Below are positions 1 to 8,052 of a stretch of DNA of 64,000 nucleotides, piece by piece. Position 1 is the stretch's first letter, and every line of letters begins with the position of its first letter. Both the position numbers and the translations under genes were made by a program. Origin of the DNA: Diaminobutyricibacter sp049994905 (lineage in GTDB: Bacteria; Actinomycetota; Actinomycetes; Actinomycetales; Microbacteriaceae); the NCBI RefSeq assembly GCF_049994905.1, contig NZ_CP188258.1, forward strand, positions 2,604,001 through 2,668,000, in the 5' to 3' direction. The notes beneath the pieces are model-generated. The model had not been told where the DNA came from. It did not search any database and saw nothing but the letters and a program-made list of their open reading frames with translations.

Positions 1-50
1 CGCATTTCGGCCTCGAGGTGGGGTTCGACGACCTGCGGCCCGGACGCTGA
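1..50 (+). CDS. C-terminal end of an unidentified protein (partial)
   Basis: Only the last 15 codons are inside the window, ending in TGA at 48-50. The visible tail is HFGLEVGFDDLRPGR. This is too little to identify a family. The next gene is a SCO4848-type membrane protein on the opposite strand, and the two genes converge. Confidence 0.5.
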   Translation, partial: HFGLEVGFDDLRPGR

Positions 51-85
51 CGCGTCCCGGCCATCGGGGCGGTCAGGCGCGCGCC

Positions 86-301
86 CTACCCGACGAGCAG
101 CAGCACCCCGGCGACGAGCGACGCGAGCGCGAGCAGAAGGGCGATCGCCAGAAGCGCCGCGTGCACCCGCAGGAACCGTGTCGGGGCTCCCGCGCCATCC
201 CGTGCCCGCGGATCGGCGGCGACGCGCTTGTAGAAGCGCGGCCACGCAATGACATTGAACAGAGCGTTGACGAACAGGACGATGGCGGCGAAGACGATCA
301 T
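86..301 (-). CDS. SCO4848-family small membrane protein
   Basis: This 71-residue protein has an N-terminal hydrophobic segment (about residues 2-19), a short polar stretch with the pattern W-P-R-F then ADPR and a Gly/Ala-rich turn followed by PT-FL-VHA, and a second membrane helix (about 47-70). That order and length match the SCO4848 family of actinobacterial two-helix membrane proteins, whose function is unknown. The gene is oriented towards the partial gene at the window start, and the next gene at 325-945 lies upstream on the same strand. The two are separated by 23 bases, so co-transcription is possible. Confidence 0.75.
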   Translation of the reverse strand: MIVFAAIVLFVNALFNVIAWPRFYKRVAADPRARDGAGAPTRFLRVHAALLAIALLLALASLVAGVLLLVG

Positions 302-324
302 GGTCAGTCCAGCCTACGAGAGCC

Positions 325-945
325 TCAATAGCCGCCGTGCTCCTCCTCCAGCCGGGCGAGGTCGCGGCGGATCAGCAGGTTGAGGCGGGCCGGCCGTTCC
401 CGTTCGTATTCCTCCTTCGTCGCCTCGACGCCCGAGAACGCGTCGAGCGACGCCTCGATGGCAGATCCGATCTCCGACCATGCGTCGTCGCGCGCCTTCT
501 CGACGAGCCCGAGCAGGCCGGCCTCGTCGTCTGCACGCACCCGCAGCGCCTGTGCGAGCTCCTCGGCGACCCGTTCCCGGCGGCGCAGGTTGACGTTGTC
601 GATGGCCCGGTAGTCGTGGATGTGCTCACCCTGGCCGTCGAGGCCGAGCGCAGACTCGCGCTCTTCGGCGATGCGCGTGCCCCCGGCATCCGATTCGTCT
701 GCGAGCTCGCGCAGCGCAGCGGCCGCGACCGGGAGATACTTCTCGGCGTCGAAGACGGACTCGGTGCGGATGGCGTCGACGACGATGCGGTTCTTGACCG
801 TCATACGCACCGAATACTCCGCGATCATCATGCCTTCGTCGAGGGCATGGTCGAGGGTGGTTGGCGCCGGGGACTCCAGCTGGGTCTCGTCGAACGGGCG
901 CATGGGGGGCGCGACGGGCTTGCGTCGGCGTCTGAACCAGCGCAT
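325..945 (-). CDS. Hypothetical charged cytoplasmic protein
   Basis: I do not recognise a characterised family. The protein has 206 residues if it starts at the ATG at 945, where a good ribosome binding site (GGAGGGG) lies five bases upstream; a longer frame reaches 993 but has no such site. It begins MRWFRRRR, is rich in Glu, Arg and Ala, contains no membrane segment, and its second half is predicted by eye to be largely helical with possible coiled-coil stretches. It is probably transcribed together with the SCO4848-type gene downstream. The GNAT gene at 1128 is divergent. Confidence 0.6.
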   Translation of the reverse strand: MRWFRRRRKPVAPPMRPFDETQLESPAPTTLDHALDEGMMIAEYSVRMTVKNRIVVDAIRTESVFDAEKYLPVAAAALRELADESDAGGTRIAEERESALGLDGQGEHIHDYRAIDNVNLRRRERVAEELAQALRVRADDEAGLLGLVEKARDDAWSEIGSAIEASLDAFSGVEATKEEYERERPARLNLLIRRDLARLEEEHGGY

Positions 946-1127
946 CCATTCCCCTCCGTCGAGACCCCTCACACCCATTGTCGCCGGTCGCATGGCCGGT
1001 GCGGCAATGGTTGTCTGCGAATCTGTGGAGGGACATGCCCGACTCGGATTTCGTTCTGGACCGGGTGGGCCCTATCGTCGTCGGGGCGGGTTTCAGCGGC
1101 CGCGCCCGCACGCCCGATGGAGACCCG

Positions 1128-1646
1128 ATGACAGACACCACGATCGAATGCGCCGCGCTGCCCGCCGGATCGCTCGTCATCGTTCGCGTCGACTGGCACG
1201 ACGAGCGTGCGGTCGCACTGCGCGCCGCGATGGATGCCGAAATCGCGCCACGCTACGCCGACCTCGCCGACGGGGCCGGCCCTGGACGAGCTGAAGAGGT
1301 CGCACTGGCCTTCGCGATCGACCCCGCCGACATCGCGGTGACCTACCTGGTGCTGGACGGCGAGACGCCGGTCGCCCACGCAGCCCTGCGATCGCTCGGC
1401 GGCGAATGGGAGCTGAAGCGCCTGGTGACGCTGCCGGCTTTCCGGGGGCGCGGGTACAGCCGCGCCCTGATCGCGGCCGTCGAGAGCGATGTCGTGGGTC
1501 GCGGTGGACGCAGGCTGATCCTGCAGACCGGTGCCCGCCAGCCTGAGGCCGTCCGGCTGTACGAAGGTCTCGGCTTCACGCGCATCCCCGTGTACGAGCC
1601 ATACCTTGCGATCACCGAGTCACTCTGCTTCGAGCGGGTGCTCTGA
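1128..1646 (+). CDS. GNAT-family N-acetyltransferase
   Basis: This 172-residue protein carries the GNAT acetyl-CoA binding signature, seen as L-x-R-L-V-T-L-P-A-F-R-G-R-G-Y-S-R-A-L (motif A, R/Q-x-x-G-x-G/A), followed by a helix and then motif B with YEGLGF near the C-terminus. The family transfers an acetyl group from acetyl-CoA to an amine; the substrate here cannot be told. The ATG at 1128 is preferred because GGAG lies five bases upstream. The open frame reaches back to 978, but that extension looks unlike protein. Confidence 0.85.
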   Translation: MTDTTIECAALPAGSLVIVRVDWHDERAVALRAAMDAEIAPRYADLADGAGPGRAEEVALAFAIDPADIAVTYLVLDGETPVAHAALRSLGGEWELKRLVTLPAFRGRGYSRALIAAVESDVVGRGGRRLILQTGARQPEAVRLYEGLGFTRIPVYEPYLAITESLCFERVL

Positions 1647-1731
1647 CGAGGCCGTCGGTGGGGCGCAACAACGAAACACAGGGTCACATGCCGTGCACGG
1701 ACACGCCCCGATCGACTAAAACCGTAGGACC

Positions 1732-2013
1732 ATGTCTCGCATCTACACGAGCAAGACCAACCCCGGCCGTGCGCGCTGGGAGCTCGCGGTCAGCCCTGCC
1801 GGGGACGTGTACGCCTTTCCGCTGACGCTGGCGATCGCGGACCGGCATGTGCTCGGCGGTCACTCCCGGTACCTCGTCGGGCACCTGCTCGAGCATGACG
1901 GCCAGTGGACGGCCACCGCCGCCTACGGACTGATCCTGGGCACGACGTTCCGCCGCCGGTCGTCAGCGCTCGCAGCCATCGCCGACGAGGCCGAACTCCA
2001 GCCGGTGCCGTAA
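1732..2013 (+). CDS. Hypothetical protein, 93 aa
   Basis: A small soluble-looking protein beginning MSRIYTSKTNPGRARWE. It has no membrane segment and no motif that I recognise. Codon use is typical of the neighbourhood, with G or C at most third positions, which supports it being a real gene. It lies between the acetyltransferase and the convergent GAP-family gene, with its stop 13 bases from that gene's stop. Confidence 0.55.
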   Translation: MSRIYTSKTNPGRARWELAVSPAGDVYAFPLTLAIADRHVLGGHSRYLVGHLLEHDGQWTATAAYGLILGTTFRRRSSALAAIADEAELQPVP

Positions 2014-2026
2014 GCGCGAACCCGGC

Positions 2027-2692
2027 TCAGAGGCGGGTGAGCCCGTCGGCGATCACAACGAAGCCGACGAGCACCAGGATCAGCGCCGACACGACCCGGT
2101 TGTTCTCCTCGAGCCATTTCCTGGCGTGCACGAGCGGCATCTCCGTGCGATCCGGCGCCACCAACCGCGCGATGATCGGGATGGCGACCGTCGAGGCGGC
2201 AACTAGCGTATAGATCAGGATGACCACCGCTACATCGCCCGGCGTCAGGCCGTCGCCCCGGAGCGCCAGTCCCGCCGCCGCGCTCAGCAGGATCGCCTTC
2301 GGGCGCAGGTTCAGCAGCAGCGCGAAACCGAACGACGACCACGGGCCGAATGAGCTCACGGCGTTGAGCCACCGGGGAACGCCGGTCGACGGGTTGCGTC
2401 TCCCCCGCATCCAGTTGATGACCGACAACGCGATGAGCCCGACACCGATGATGATCAGAAGGGTGCCTAGGACCACCTGCGATGTCTTCGGCACGGTCGC
2501 GGGTACCACTTCGGCAATGCCGAGCAGAACGACCAGTACCAGGGCGATCCCGAGGATCCAGCCGATCAGGAACGGAATCGACGAGCGGTTCCGGTTCTTG
2601 GACAACAGGATGAGGATCGTGGCCATGATCGGGATGGAACTGAGCGCGAACGCGACCGCGAGCGGCAGCACATGCCCCACCGCCGCCAGCAT
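2027..2692 (-). CDS. GAP/Sap-family membrane protein
   Basis: The 221-residue protein has about six hydrophobic helices arranged like the GAP (Sap, sulfolipid-1-addressing protein) family. The family shares the LysE-like fold, and the mycobacterial member acts in glycolipid transport; the substrate here is unknown. An N-terminal helix with PLAVAFALSSIPIMA is followed by a charged loop (SKNRNRSS) and a second half with NLRPKAIL. I prefer the ATG at 2692. The longer frame to 2773 would start upstream of the promoter inferred from the shared dyad at 2768-2788. The gene is divergent from the AI-2E gene and both appear to use that dyad. Confidence 0.75.
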   Translation of the reverse strand: MLAAVGHVLPLAVAFALSSIPIMATILILLSKNRNRSSIPFLIGWILGIALVLVVLLGIAEVVPATVPKTSQVVLGTLLIIIGVGLIALSVINWMRGRRNPSTGVPRWLNAVSSFGPWSSFGFALLLNLRPKAILLSAAAGLALRGDGLTPGDVAVVILIYTLVAASTVAIPIIARLVAPDRTEMPLVHARKWLEENNRVVSALILVLVGFVVIADGLTRL

Positions 2693-2767
2693 CGCTCCCC
2701 GACCCACTTTCCGGACTCCTTGCGGCACCCCTTCGGTGAAAGATAATGCGCGCCCCGCGTTCCTCCA

Positions 2768-2788
2768 CATCACCCCGTTCGGATGATG
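2768..2788. promoter_or_regulatory. Shared regulon dyad, site F (GAP / AI-2E promoters)
   Basis: CATCACCC-N5-GGATGATG. On the + strand it is followed after exactly 20 bases by TAGCGT at 2809-2814, whose predicted start point is at or next to the ATG at 2821, so the AI-2E mRNA would be leaderless. On the - strand a TATCTT hexamer follows after 22 bases and would serve the GAP gene. The same 8-5-8 dyad is present at five other promoters in this window. Confidence 0.7.
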
Positions 2789-2820
2789 TCGCCAACCTCA
2801 CAGATCCCTAGCGTAGGGCC

Positions 2821-3975
2821 ATGGCCGACAGCCGCGCGTTTCCCAGGGGCACGAACATCCTCGTCGCCCTCGGCGCGGCGACGCTGACCGCGATCGGCAT
2901 CAGCGGCATCAAGGGCATCCTCGCGCCTGTGCTGCTCACCCTCATCCTGACGATCTGCGCGAACCCTGTGCGCACGGGGCTGCTGAAGCGCGGCGTGCCC
3001 GGCGGGATCGCGACGGGCTCGGTCATCCTCGTCGTCTTCGGCCTCCTCGCCGGCTTCACGTACACGCTCATCCTGGCCACCGCGCAGTTCGTCGCCATGC
3101 TGCCGAACTATTCGAAACAGTTCGAGCAGATCGGGGCGAGCATCGGGGCGTGGCTCACCAGCATCGGCGTCGGGCCCGAACAGGTGCAGGCCGTCGAGAC
3201 GGGCCTCAACCCCACCAACATCGGGCACATCATCTCGGGTGTTCTGGGCAGTGTGGTCAGCATCACCGGTGCCCTGGTGATCATCCTGACGATGATGATC
3301 CTGATGGCGGCCGACGCCGCGTACGCCCGCACCATCCTGCACCAGCTGGGTACCCGCAACCCCGACCTGGTGACCGCGTTCACGGATTACGCGTCGAATG
3401 TGCGGCGCTACATGGTGGTGACGACGGTTCTGGGTGTCGTACAGGGCACACTGAACGCGATCGCGCTGTACATCCTGCACGTCCCGGCCGCCCTGCTCTG
3501 GGGCCTTCTGGCGTTCCTCTGCAGCTTCATCCCGAACATCGGCTACTTCTTCGCGCTGATCCCGCCGCTCGTGTTCGGCTTCCTGGTCGGCGGATGGCCG
3601 ACCGTCATCGCGATCATCATCGTGTACGGCATCATCAACGCGGTCGTGCAGTCGATCATCCAGCCTCGTGTCGTCGGCCACGCCGTCTCGCTCAGCCAGA
3701 GCATCACGTTCTTCTCAGTGCTCTTCTGGGCTGTCGTGATCGGCCCGATCGGCGCCATCCTCGCCATCCCGCTGACGCTGCTGGGCAAGGCGTTACTCAT
3801 CGACTCCAATCCGGATGCGTACTGGTGGCGACCGGCGCTCGGCCCCACGACCGAGACACGCGACCTCCTCAAAGCGGAGCAAGCGGAAGCGAAACACGAG
3901 CGCAAGGACAAGCGCGAGGCCAAAAAGCATCCGCCGTCGTCGACGCCGGGCGAGCCCGCCCCCGCCGACGCGTAG
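2821..3975 (+). CDS. AI-2E family transporter
   Basis: A 384-residue polytopic protein of the AI-2E (PerM/TqsA) family. It has paired N-terminal helices, a periplasmic-type amphipathic region, then a block of helices containing the family's SFIPNIGYFFALIPP and the conserved late segment with QPRVVG. Members export small molecules such as autoinducer-2 or act as Na+/H+ antiporters; the substrate here is not evident. The C-terminal 50 residues are highly charged (Lys, Glu, Arg) and cytoplasmic. The promoter dyad and -10 element place transcription initiation at the start codon. A 22-base direct repeat spans the stop codon. Confidence 0.85.
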   Translation: MADSRAFPRGTNILVALGAATLTAIGISGIKGILAPVLLTLILTICANPVRTGLLKRGVPGGIATGSVILVVFGLLAGFTYTLILATAQFVAMLPNYSKQFEQIGASIGAWLTSIGVGPEQVQAVETGLNPTNIGHIISGVLGSVVSITGALVIILTMMILMAADAAYARTILHQLGTRNPDLVTAFTDYASNVRRYMVVTTVLGVVQGTLNAIALYILHVPAALLWGLLAFLCSFIPNIGYFFALIPPLVFGFLVGGWPTVIAIIIVYGIINAVVQSIIQPRVVGHAVSLSQSITFFSVLFWAVVIGPIGAILAIPLTLLGKALLIDSNPDAYWWRPALGPTTETRDLLKAEQAEAKHERKDKREAKKHPPSSTPGEPAPADA

Positions 3976-4010
3976 CTGTCCCTCCCCGGCCGACGCGTAG
4001 CTGTCCCTCC
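3964..4010 (+). repeat. 22-bp direct repeat across the end of the AI-2E gene
   Basis: GCCGACGCGTAGCTGTCCCT plus CC occurs at 3964-3985 and again at 3989-4010. The first copy contains the last two codons and the TAG stop of the transporter gene, so the second copy is a duplicated gene end now lying in the intergenic region. Confidence 0.85.
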
Positions 4011-4049
4011 GCGGCCCGCCCCCATCGCGCTCACGCTCACCCGAGACCC

Positions 4050-4108
4050 GTCGAGCCCAGGGAAAGCACCTCATTCGTGAAGAATGGGGTGCTTTCCCTG
4101 GGCTCGAC
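4050..4108. terminator. Long intergenic hairpin, type 1 (copy 1), bidirectional terminator
   Basis: Arms of 26 bases begin GTCGAGCCCAGGGAAAGCAC, with one mismatch and a loop of about seven bases. It lies between the convergent AI-2E and DUF2252 genes. It belongs to the same family as the hairpins at 18323, 24616, 34634 and 46499, but here the internal A/T run is shortened. Confidence 0.7.
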
Positions 4109-4158
4109 TCCGGTGCTCGGGGCTCGACTCCGGTGCTCGGGGCTCGACTCCGGTGCTG
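4101..4158 (+). repeat. Tandem repeat, 20-bp unit, about 2.9 copies
   Basis: The unit GGCTCGACTCCGGTGCTCGG occurs perfectly at 4101-4120 and 4121-4140, and nearly completely at 4141-4158. The first unit overlaps the right outer arm of the hairpin at 4050-4108, so the array looks like a local expansion of the hairpin edge. It ends at the stop of the DUF2252 gene. Confidence 0.85.
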
Positions 4159-4160
4159 GG

Positions 4161-5585
4161 CTAGAGGCCCGTCCGGGCCTCTAGGCGACCGGATGCGATC
4201 GCCTCGAGGAACGCCTCGTAGTCCTGCTCGTTCTGGTCGGCGTACGCTTCAGCGAAGTCGGCGATCAGCTCGTCGAAGCGGCCGCTGCCGCCCATATATG
4301 CCGCGATCGCCACCCGGTCGCCGGAGCGCGCATGGGCGCGGGCGAGTGTTTCGCCGCAGACCTGGGCATACAGCTTGACCCCGACCGGACGACTCCCCTC
4401 GATCTCGAACGAACCCTTCCAATCGTGCAGCTGGCGGATGTAGAAATCGCGCGACTGCCCGTCATAGCCGGCCACCCTCTCCCAGCCGAGGAAGATGTCG
4501 CTCGCCGACTGCATCAGCCGCTGCCCGCGCACCACGCGTTCGCCGTGCGTGTCGAACTCACTCGGCTGGAGGAAACGCTCGAGCACCGAGGGCTGGGCCT
4601 CTTTCGCCTGAAGCAACAGGTAGTCCTTCGTGTTGCGGCCCTTGAGGAGCACGACCCACGCGCGCGTGCCGACACTTCCGACGCCGACGACCTTGCGGGC
4701 CATGTGCACGTACGAGTACTCGTCGATCGGGTGGTGCTTGAACAGCAGCGTCTGCGTGTAGTTCTCGATGATGCGGGTGATGAAGGCTTCATCCTGACGG
4801 CGCTCGAGGGCATCGGGGACGATGCTCTCGATCGGCTCGATGAGCGGCGGATCGGGCAGGATGCGCAGCTCGCCGTCGACAACACCGACCAGCTTCTCGA
4901 ACGCGCCCATGCTGTCCTTGGTGCGTGCCTTCGCGATGATCTGCGCGGTACGCTCCGTCTGCAGCGCTCCGGCCTTCTCATCGCGTTGCTGCTGCTTCAC
5001 CCAGTCGAGCATCTGGTCGGCATCCATGTGGTCGTACCAGGCGTCGAGCACAGGGATGGACGCCGAATAGCGCATCTGCTTGCGGTAGCCGTGCACGGCG
5101 GCGACGACGATTTCGCGGCGCTCGCCCGGCGAAAACCCGCGATACCTCGCCGCGATCTCGAAACTCGTGACCAGACGTTTCAGATCCCACTCCCATGGGC
5201 CGGGCAGCGTCTCGTCGAAGTCGTTGAGGTCGAAGATCATCGTGCGCTCCGGGGTGCCGAAGAGACCGAAATTAGAGAGGTGCGCGTCACCGCAGATCTG
5301 GGTGGTCATCCCCGAGTTGAGCGTCCCAGAGAGGTCTGACGCCATGATCAGCGCAGCTCCGCGATAGAAGGCGAACGGCGACACCATCATGCGTCCGTAG
5401 CGGATGGGCACGAGCTCGGGCACCCGGCTCTCGGCCTGCGACTCGAGAAGGGAAACAGGGTCGAGCCGGTCATCCGGTGGCTCCCACAGCGACTGGACCG
5501 AACGCGGCGTTCGCTCCCGGGCGGCGCGGCCGAGCGACTCCCGTGCTGCGAAATCGTGCAATGAGACTTCGATCGTCGAATCCAT
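4161..5585 (-). CDS. DUF2252 family protein
   Basis: This 474-residue protein matches the DUF2252 family along its length. Landmarks are a GDAHLSNFG motif at residues 99-107 and DLNDFDET at 119-126, which recall the catalytic and metal-binding Asp motifs of aminoglycoside phosphotransferase/kinase-like folds. The biochemical function of the family is not established. It begins 30 bases after the stop of the glutamate decarboxylase gene on the same strand, so the two probably form one transcription unit driven by the dyad promoter at 7052. It has good codon use and no sign of damage, unlike its upstream neighbour. Confidence 0.85.
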   Translation of the reverse strand: MDSTIEVSLHDFAARESLGRAARERTPRSVQSLWEPPDDRLDPVSLLESQAESRVPELVPIRYGRMMVSPFAFYRGAALIMASDLSGTLNSGMTTQICGDAHLSNFGLFGTPERTMIFDLNDFDETLPGPWEWDLKRLVTSFEIAARYRGFSPGERREIVVAAVHGYRKQMRYSASIPVLDAWYDHMDADQMLDWVKQQQRDEKAGALQTERTAQIIAKARTKDSMGAFEKLVGVVDGELRILPDPPLIEPIESIVPDALERRQDEAFITRIIENYTQTLLFKHHPIDEYSYVHMARKVVGVGSVGTRAWVVLLKGRNTKDYLLLQAKEAQPSVLERFLQPSEFDTHGERVVRGQRLMQSASDIFLGWERVAGYDGQSRDFYIRQLHDWKGSFEIEGSRPVGVKLYAQVCGETLARAHARSGDRVAIAAYMGGSGRFDELIADFAEAYADQNEQDYEAFLEAIASGRLEARTGL

Positions 5586-5615
5586 GACGCATCCTTTCGG
5601 TTCGACCTCCGCCGT

Positions 5616-7018
5616 TCAGTGTGTGAACGCAGAAACCTGCCCCTCCGTCGGCATCGGCGCTTCGAGCGCATCGAGGTAGGCGGCGGCCTCCGCGATATCG
5701 ATGACGAGGCTCTCGGCGAGGTTACGGCTGAGTCCGTTGCGCACGACGATGCGCTGGACGACGACGTCGGTCAGGTCGTCGGGCATCGGGTAAGCGGGGA
5801 TCAGCCAGCCCTTCAGCCGCAGGCGCTCCGACAGGTGGTAGAGGTTCCACTTGTCTGTGTGGCCTTTGCGAAGCTGCCAGGCGAACACGGGGATGTCGGT
5901 CCCGTCGTTCCAGAGCTCGAAGGCGGGCATCCTGCCGATCTCGCTCGCGAGGTAGACCGCGACATCCTGCGACGCCTTCTGCACGCGGTAGTAGCCGTCG
6001 AACCCGAGACGGAGGAACAGGTAGTACTGCAGCAGCACCTGGGCGCCCGGTCGTGAGAAGTTGAGGGCGAAGCTCGGCATGTGGCCGCCGAGGTACGTGA
6101 CATCGAAGACGAGCTCCTTGGGCAGGTCGTCTTCGGTGCGCCAGATGACCCAGCCGAGACCGGGGTACACCAGGCCGTACTTGTGTGCGGATGTGCTGAT
6201 GGAGGCGACGCGCGCGAGCCGGAAGTCCCAGATCAGGTCGGGCTGCAGGAATGGCGCGATCATTCCGCCCGACGCACCGTCGACGTGGATCGGGATGTTC
6301 AGCCCGGTCGACTGCTGGATGGCGTCGAGGGCCTGCGCGATCTTCTCGACCGGTTCGTACATGCCCGTGTAGGTGACACCCATGATCGCAACGACGCCGA
6401 TCGTGTTCTCATCGACGTACGCGTCGAGGTCGTGACCATCGAGCACTTTGTGTTCGAGCGAGATCGGAACATAGCGGGCTTCGACATCCCAGTAGTGGCA
6501 GAACTTCTCCCAGCAGACCTGCACGGCGCTCGACAGGATGAGGTTCGGCTTGTCCGCCGGTTTGCCTTCCGCCTTGCGTGCGAGCTGCCAGCGGCGCTTC
6601 AGGGCGAGGCCGGCGAGCATGCACGCCTCGGACGAACCGATCGTGGAGGTGCCGATGGCTTTCTCCCGGTCGGGAGCGTGCCAGAGGCCGGCCAGCATCT
6701 TCCAGCACCGGGTCTCGATCGCGGCCGTCTGCGGGTACTCGTCTTTGTCGACCATGTTCTTGTCGGCCGACTCGGCATAGATCTTGCTGGCGAACCCGTC
6801 CATCCAGGTGCCGACGAACGTCGCGAGGTTCAGCCGCGAGTTGCCGTCGAGCATCGCTTCGTCATGCACAGCGATTCGCCCGGCGGAAGGGCGTCGAGCG
6901 GAAAATCGGTCGACTCGCCCGCGCGGGCGAAGATCGGGTTGAGCTGGTTCTGGTCGCCGATGCCGGTGAAAGCGTGGGGCACGTGGCCCGTCTTGCGGGT
7001 ATTGGTGGCAGTCGTCAT
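5616..7018 (-). pseudogene. gadB: Glutamate decarboxylase, frameshifted near its N-terminus
   Basis: The main frame (from 6869 down) gives 417 residues that match the PLP-dependent glutamate decarboxylase family almost throughout, including HVDGASGG and the PLP lysine in STSAHKYG (residue 230 of that frame). The usual N-terminus is present but in another frame: it starts at the ATG at 7018 (MTTATNTRKTG) and runs through FPLDALPPGES to about 6871. Between GES and VHDEAMLDGN the family normally has about nine more residues. Sequence corresponding to roughly 22-25 bases is missing there, a number that is not a multiple of three, so the frame shifts. A GTG at 6869 could in principle restart translation of a shortened enzyme. 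Intact, the enzyme would convert glutamate to GABA and consume a proton. Confidence 0.8.
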
Positions 7019-7051
7019 GCCTGCCACGCTATGAAGTCGCGCCGGATGGGG

Positions 7052-7072
7052 CATCATCCCATGCGGGTGATG
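7052..7072. promoter_or_regulatory. Shared regulon dyad, site A (gad-DUF2252 promoter)
   Basis: CATCATCC-N5-GGGTGATG. Read on the - strand, it is followed after exactly 20 bases by TAGCGT (7031-7026). The predicted start point falls at about 7018-7020, directly on the original gad ATG, so the transcript should be leaderless. This supports 7018 as the true ancestral start of the disrupted gene. Confidence 0.7.
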
Positions 7073-7091
7073 TGGCTCCCCTCGGGCAACG

Positions 7092-7940
7092 TCATGCCTT
7101 TCCGGGTTTCGCGACCTTCGTGTGGAGGTCTCCCTGGGCGGCTCCCGAACCGGATTCGCCCCCGCCCTGCCCACGCAACAGGAACGCTGTGCCGACGGCG
7201 ACCACGGCGCCGGCGATCGGCCCCACCACGTAGACCAAGTACGACGTGAAGTCGCCCGCCAGCAGATCGGGGCCGAAGGTGCGGGCCGGGTTCATCGAGG
7301 CACCTGAGATCGGGCTCGCCCACAGTCCGGCGAGCATGATGTAGGCGCCGACACCGAACGCGCCGATGATCCCGAGGTTCTGGGCGCCCGACGCTGTGCC
7401 GAGGATGACGCTGACGAGACCGAACGTCAGCACCAGCTCCATGACGAACGCGATACCGGCCGAGTAGCCAGTGGCCGGGTAGTTCGAGCCGTACTTCGCC
7501 GAGACGGGCAGCACTCCGGTGAGGAACCAGGCGGCGAGGGATGCGCCACCCAGCTGCACGAGGGTGTAGCCGGGCACGCGCGACCAGGGAAAGTCGCCGC
7601 GCAGCGCGAAAGCGATGCTCACGGCCGGATTGAGGTGCGCGCCAGACACCTTGCCCATGAACAGGATGATCGCGAACACCATCAGGCCGGGCGCGACGAC
7701 CGCGTCGGTGCGGCTGATCGTATTCGGGAAGGCCTGGCCCATCATGCCGCCACCGGCAGCGACCAGCACGAGGAAGAACGTGCCGAGGAGTTCGGAGAAG
7801 AGGCGCCGCCACTCCTGGGACGTGTCGTGGAAGTCTTCGATCGCCCGGTCGACGGTGACCGGCAGGTGCGTGATGCGACCGTGCACCAGATCGGAGAGGA
7901 CCGCGTTCGCCGGCTTGTCGAGTTCGTTTTCGTCGGTCAT
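7092..7940 (-). CDS. Aquaporin / MIP-family channel
   Basis: The 282-residue protein has six membrane helices and both half-helix NPA motifs: SGAHLNPAVS with NPA at 104-106, and SGASMNPAR with NPA at 217-219 followed by the selectivity-filter Arg at 220. These define the MIP family, which conducts water or small neutral solutes across the cytoplasmic membrane. About 50 polar residues precede the first helix, which is longer than usual, and the C-terminus is Gly-rich and charged. The start at 7940 agrees with a dyad promoter whose -10 hexamer ends six bases upstream, implying a leaderless mRNA. It lies just upstream of the gad unit on the same strand. Confidence 0.9.
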   Translation of the reverse strand: MTDENELDKPANAVLSDLVHGRITHLPVTVDRAIEDFHDTSQEWRRLFSELLGTFFLVLVAAGGGMMGQAFPNTISRTDAVVAPGLMVFAIILFMGKVSGAHLNPAVSIAFALRGDFPWSRVPGYTLVQLGGASLAAWFLTGVLPVSAKYGSNYPATGYSAGIAFVMELVLTFGLVSVILGTASGAQNLGIIGAFGVGAYIMLAGLWASPISGASMNPARTFGPDLLAGDFTSYLVYVVGPIAGAVVAVGTAFLLRGQGGGESGSGAAQGDLHTKVAKPGKA

Positions 7941-7973
7941 GGCGACAACCTAGTCCTCGGCGGTCGCGCCCGC

Positions 7974-7994
7974 GATCATACGGACAGGATGATG
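7974..7994. promoter_or_regulatory. Shared regulon dyad, site E (aquaporin / YrhK divergent promoters)
   Basis: GATCATAC-N5-GGATGATG, between two divergent genes. On the + strand TAGATT (8015-8020) follows after exactly 20 bases, upstream of the YrhK-like gene. On the - strand TAGGTT (7952-7947) follows after 21 bases and ends six bases from the aquaporin start. One dyad therefore serves both promoters. Confidence 0.65.
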
Positions 7995-8052
7995 TCGGCC
8001 GGGAGCGAGCGGGATAGATTCGGCCGGAACGGCCGGACCCAGGGAGTGTGAC

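Noticed and set aside
4101..4158. Possible CRISPR or short attachment-site array
   Set aside because: The units are directly adjacent with no spacers, and they derive from the hairpin edge. No cas gene or integrase is present anywhere in the window.
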